Of a stretch of 7,132 nucleotides of DNA, positions 5,456 to 7,132 are shown piece by piece. The position numbers were made by a program, and so were the translations under genes. Below the pieces are notes generated by a model. The model was not told the DNA's origin, searched no databases, and saw nothing but the letters and a program-made list of their open reading frames with translations. Source of the DNA: Phoenicibacter congonensis (lineage in GTDB: Bacteria; Actinomycetota; Coriobacteriia; Coriobacteriales; Eggerthellaceae); the NCBI GenBank assembly GCA_030530045.1, contig JAUMVS010000073.1, positions 1-7,132 of the forward strand, given 5' to 3'. Every line of letters begins with the position of its first letter. Position 1 is the stretch's first letter.

Positions 5456-6664
5456 GTGGGCAACGAGCAGGGCGATAAAGTTTCAAACGTTTTAGCGATG
5501 GTGGGGCACATTTGCTGCGATCTCAACCAGGGTGCGCTTTCGGCTTGCTTGCCGTTTTTGATGATGTATAACGGCTACACCTACACCGAAGTCTCGCTTT
5601 TGATTTTCTTCTCGAACATTTGCTCGGCCGTCATTCAGCCGCTTTTCGGCTGGATTGGCGACAAACGCCCATGCCCTTGGTTTATGGCACTCGGCGTTTT
5701 TCTCGCGGGCAGCGGAATTTGCCTCATTGGTTTTGCGCCAAGTTATGGAATCGTGTGTCTCGCGGCGATGATTGCTGGCACGGGTAACGCAATGTTTCAC
5801 CCGGAAGGTGGCCGCATTTCAAACCTCGCGGCTGGCGTTCGCAAAAGCAACGGCATGAGCATTTTTGCAGTTGGTGGAAACATCGGCTTTTTCGCAGGAC
5901 CTTTCCTCGCGGCAATTTTCCTTTCAAATTTCGCGATGGCAGGCACGCTCATTTTCTTGGTTCCTGCAACAATTTGCTCGGTTGTTCTTCTTTCGTTTAA
6001 CGGCCGCTTTAAGCGTCTCGGCAAGGCATCCGATGTTGTTCCTGAGGCAAAACTTCACGAGCCAGAGCATTGGAAAAACTTCTGGATCACGATGCTCACG
6101 CTGGGCTCTCGCGCAATTTTGCAATATGGCCTTCTCGCGTTCATTCCGCTTTTCTTCGTTGGCGTTCTTGGTCAAACAGAAGCAATCGGATCTATGGCAC
6201 TTTGCCTCTACAGCGTTGCGGGTGCGGCTGCTACTTTCCTGAGCGGAAAAACGACAGAGCGAGTCGGCGTCCACAAAACGACGATCACATGCTTTGCGGT
6301 CACAGTCGTGGGTCTTGTCGCGTTTGCGCTCACACGTTCTGTAATTGTTGCATGCTTCCTCGTAATCATTTTGAGCATAACGACCGACCTTTTCTATCCA
6401 AGCCAAGTGGCACTCGGAATGTCCTACCTGCCACGCCACCTTGGCACGGCTTCAGGAATTTCCTACGGCCTTGTCGTTTCAGTTGGCGGAATTTTCGAGC
6501 CAATGCTCGGAGCCGTGGGTGACGCAATCGGCCTTCCACACGTAATGCTTCTCATGGCTGGCATCGCATTTATTGGCGTCGTTTGCTCATTCATCGTGCG
6601 TTCCGCCGACCTCAAGCTCAAACAGTCCACCGCCTCAGCAACCCCTGCTCACCAACCCCAATAA
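5456..6664 (+). CDS. MFS transporter, fosmidomycin-resistance (Fsr) type
   Basis: This 402-residue polytopic inner-membrane protein has the segment order of the fosmidomycin-resistance branch of the major facilitator superfamily. Seen: GHICCDLNQGAL in the first helix (17-28), the motif-A-like GWIGDKRP after helix two (65-72), NAMFHPEGGR (111-120), FAVGGNIGFFAGP (137-149), and hydrophobic helices continuing to about residue 385. The central cytoplasmic loop around 183-210 is charged, and the C-terminus is short and polar. The length suits the family (about 400). The start is GTG at 5456 with AAAGGTGA just upstream; the first internal ATG (residue 15) falls inside helix one. Family members include drug exporters, but many have unknown natural substrates. 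Divergence from an aryl-CoA thioesterase suggests export or uptake of an aromatic acid, which is speculation. It ends 12 bases before the first GGGGAC repeat, with no visible intrinsic terminator. Confidence 0.9.
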   Translation: MGNEQGDKVSNVLAMVGHICCDLNQGALSACLPFLMMYNGYTYTEVSLLIFFSNICSAVIQPLFGWIGDKRPCPWFMALGVFLAGSGICLIGFAPSYGIVCLAAMIAGTGNAMFHPEGGRISNLAAGVRKSNGMSIFAVGGNIGFFAGPFLAAIFLSNFAMAGTLIFLVPATICSVVLLSFNGRFKRLGKASDVVPEAKLHEPEHWKNFWITMLTLGSRAILQYGLLAFIPLFFVGVLGQTEAIGSMALCLYSVAGAAATFLSGKTTERVGVHKTTITCFAVTVVGLVAFALTRSVIVACFLVIILSITTDLFYPSQVALGMSYLPRHLGTASGISYGLVVSVGGIFEPMLGAVGDAIGLPHVMLLMAGIAFIGVVCSFIVRSADLKLKQSTASATPAHQPQ

Positions 6665-6676
6665 TTTTCCCTCGCT

Positions 6677-6739
6677 CAACGGGGACCGCGCAACGGGGAC
6701 GATGAGTTCTTTGCAGGTTGCACAACGGGGACGATGAGT
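6677..6739 (+). repeat. CAACGGGGAC(GATGAGT) repeat cluster, three close copies
   Basis: CAACGGGGAC occurs at 6677-6686, 6691-6700 and 6723-6732. The last two continue into GATGAGT (to 6707 and 6739) and are spaced 32 bases apart, the same period as the repeats at the left edge. The copy at 6691 goes on to TCTTTGCAG. The cluster begins 12 bases after the MFS stop codon and reads in the sense direction of that gene. Unit length and spacing are irregular, so this is not a CRISPR array. REP-like intergenic repeats or remnants of a small mobile element are the likeliest class. Confidence 0.75.
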
Positions 6740-6746
6740 GCTTTTC

Positions 6747-6775
6747 GTTCCGCTTCTCTGGCGAGAAGCGGGAAC
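6747..6775. repeat. Strong stem-loop following repeat copy
   Basis: GTTCCGCTTCTC (6747-6758) pairs with GAGAAGCGGGAAC (6763-6775) through 12 base pairs with one bulged G and a 4-base TGGC loop. It starts 7 bases after the GATGAGT of the second full repeat copy. A hairpin beside a short conserved motif is the classic layout of REP sequences. There is no T-run on either side, so termination of the MFS transcript is not well supported. Confidence 0.55.
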
Positions 6776-6947
6776 CTCAACGCTGCAAACGAACCTGGAC
6801 TGCATCTTTGCCCTGCAAAAGAATTCCGCAGCGCAAAGGCTAGCGAAATTCTTTTTCGAGCAAATCTGCTAGCCCAGTTTCGTTTTCGCTCACGCTCTTT
6901 GTTCCTGCGATTTATGACTCACTGTTGCAATGCTCATTGTGCTCATT
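6776..6947. other. Non-coding, structured spacer between repeat copies
   Basis: No credible gene is seen in this stretch. It contains several inverted segments: CGCTGC (6781-6786) with GCAGCG (6828-6833), and GGCTAGC (6838-6844) with GCTAGCC (6868-6874) enclosing CGAAA/TTTCG. A 9-base tandem duplication, TGCTCATTG, is at 6931-6948. A 74-codon frame runs 6734-6958, but it opens in one repeat copy and closes in the next and its product is arginine/serine-rich and unlike a protein. The stretch could be an RNA or a decayed element; neither is demonstrated. Confidence 0.4.
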
Positions 6948-7027
6948 GGGGACGATGAGTTCTTTGCAAGCAGAAAGTCACCTGGTCAGATGCCGTTTTT
7001 GTTAGCTGGTAAATGGGGACGATGAGT
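6948..7027 (+). repeat. Two further GGGGACGATGAGT repeat copies
   Basis: GGGGACGATGAGT recurs exactly at 6948-6960, followed by TCTTTGCA as in the copy at 6691, and at 7015-7027. The two are 67 bases apart, about twice the 32-33 base period seen elsewhere. At the first of these copies, CTCAT and ATGAG (6942-6946, 6955-6959) could form a small hairpin around the G-run. Orientation matches the earlier copies. Confidence 0.7.
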
Positions 7028-7034
7028 CGACTGC

Positions 7035-7122
7035 GATTGAAGACTCCCGTGCATTCGCTTGGCTCCGGATGAGAGCTTCGCTCTCATAAGTCGCCTGCAC
7101 GAACGCACGGCCAGTCTTCATC
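7035..7122. repeat. Large imperfect hairpin of about 88 nt
   Basis: The flanks 7035-7057 and 7100-7122 pair through about 20 bp in blocks (GAT/ATC, GAAGACT/AGTCTTC, CCGTGC/GCACGG, TTCG/CGAA) broken by a bulge, a small internal loop and one mismatch. Inside is GGC/GCC and a perfect terminal stem ATGAGAGC/GCTCTCAT (7069-7076, 7080-7087) with a TTC loop. It begins 7 bases after the last GATGAGT copy. Bulges at defined places are typical of REP elements or single-strand transposon ends folded as hairpins. No integron attachment-site core is evident. Nothing follows in the last ten bases. Confidence 0.6.
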
Positions 7123-7132
7123 TTGATACCTG

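Noticed and set aside
6665..6775. Intrinsic terminator for the MFS gene
   Set aside because: The hairpin at 6747-6775 has no following T-run and is separated from the stop by repeats.
6734..6958. 74-codon plus-strand frame in the right tail
   Set aside because: Its start and stop are both supplied by repeat copies, the G-run is too close to the ATG to act as an RBS, and a strong hairpin lies inside.
7035..7122. Integron attC site or tRNA gene
   Set aside because: No GTTRRRY/RYYYAAC core pair and no cloverleaf with T-loop GTTCRA are found; the pairing is a single long imperfect stem.

Overview
The window reads as a chromosomal piece of an anaerobic bacterium. The main evidence is a complete ferredoxin-dependent arylpyruvate (indolepyruvate) oxidoreductase, IorAB, an oxygen-sensitive thiamine diphosphate/iron-sulfur enzyme, encoded beside an AMP-forming phenylacetate-CoA ligase. 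GC looks close to 50%, Shine-Dalgarno sites are strong (AAGGAG/AAGGAGG), and two genes start with GTG. An anaerobic Gram-positive lineage (Coriobacteriia/Eggerthellaceae or Clostridia) is my best guess, but no taxonomic marker is present and this is inference.

Layout. Positions 1-94 hold three copies of a short repeat. From 4641 down to 95, on the minus strand, lies a tight five-gene operon in transcription order: paaK-type ligase (4641-3337), tandem-ACT protein A (3334-2909), iorA (2849-1104), iorB (1102-506) and tandem-ACT protein B (505-95). Gaps are 2, 59, 1 and 0 nt. Upstream of paaK is a 242-nt leader/control region with an extended -10 promoter candidate, a 22-bp perfect palindrome and a 9-bp inverted repeat next to the ribosome binding site. 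A PaaI-like hotdog thioesterase (5288-4884, minus) lies upstream of that. A fosmidomycin-resistance-type MFS transporter (5456-6664, plus) is divergent from the thioesterase. Positions 6665-7132 have no credible gene; they carry four full and one partial copy of a GGGGACGATGAGT repeat mixed with stem-loops, ending in an imperfect hairpin of about 88 nt.

How the genes may work together. IorAB interconverts arylpyruvate + CoA + oxidised ferredoxin with arylacetyl-CoA + CO2 + reduced ferredoxin. PaaK joins an arylacetate to CoA at the expense of ATP. Together they can salvage environmental arylacetates into aromatic amino acids by reductive carboxylation, or serve oxidative aromatic amino acid fermentation. 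AMP-forming activation fits the salvage direction slightly better. The two paralogous tandem-ACT proteins that bracket iorAB are probable amino-acid sensors, the thioesterase could discard trapped aryl-CoA, and the MFS protein could move an aromatic acid; these last three roles are inferred from position. No transcriptional regulator is encoded here.

The least explained parts are the repeat arrays lying just past the 3' ends of both transcription units, where I see no intrinsic terminator, and the structured 6665-7132 tail.
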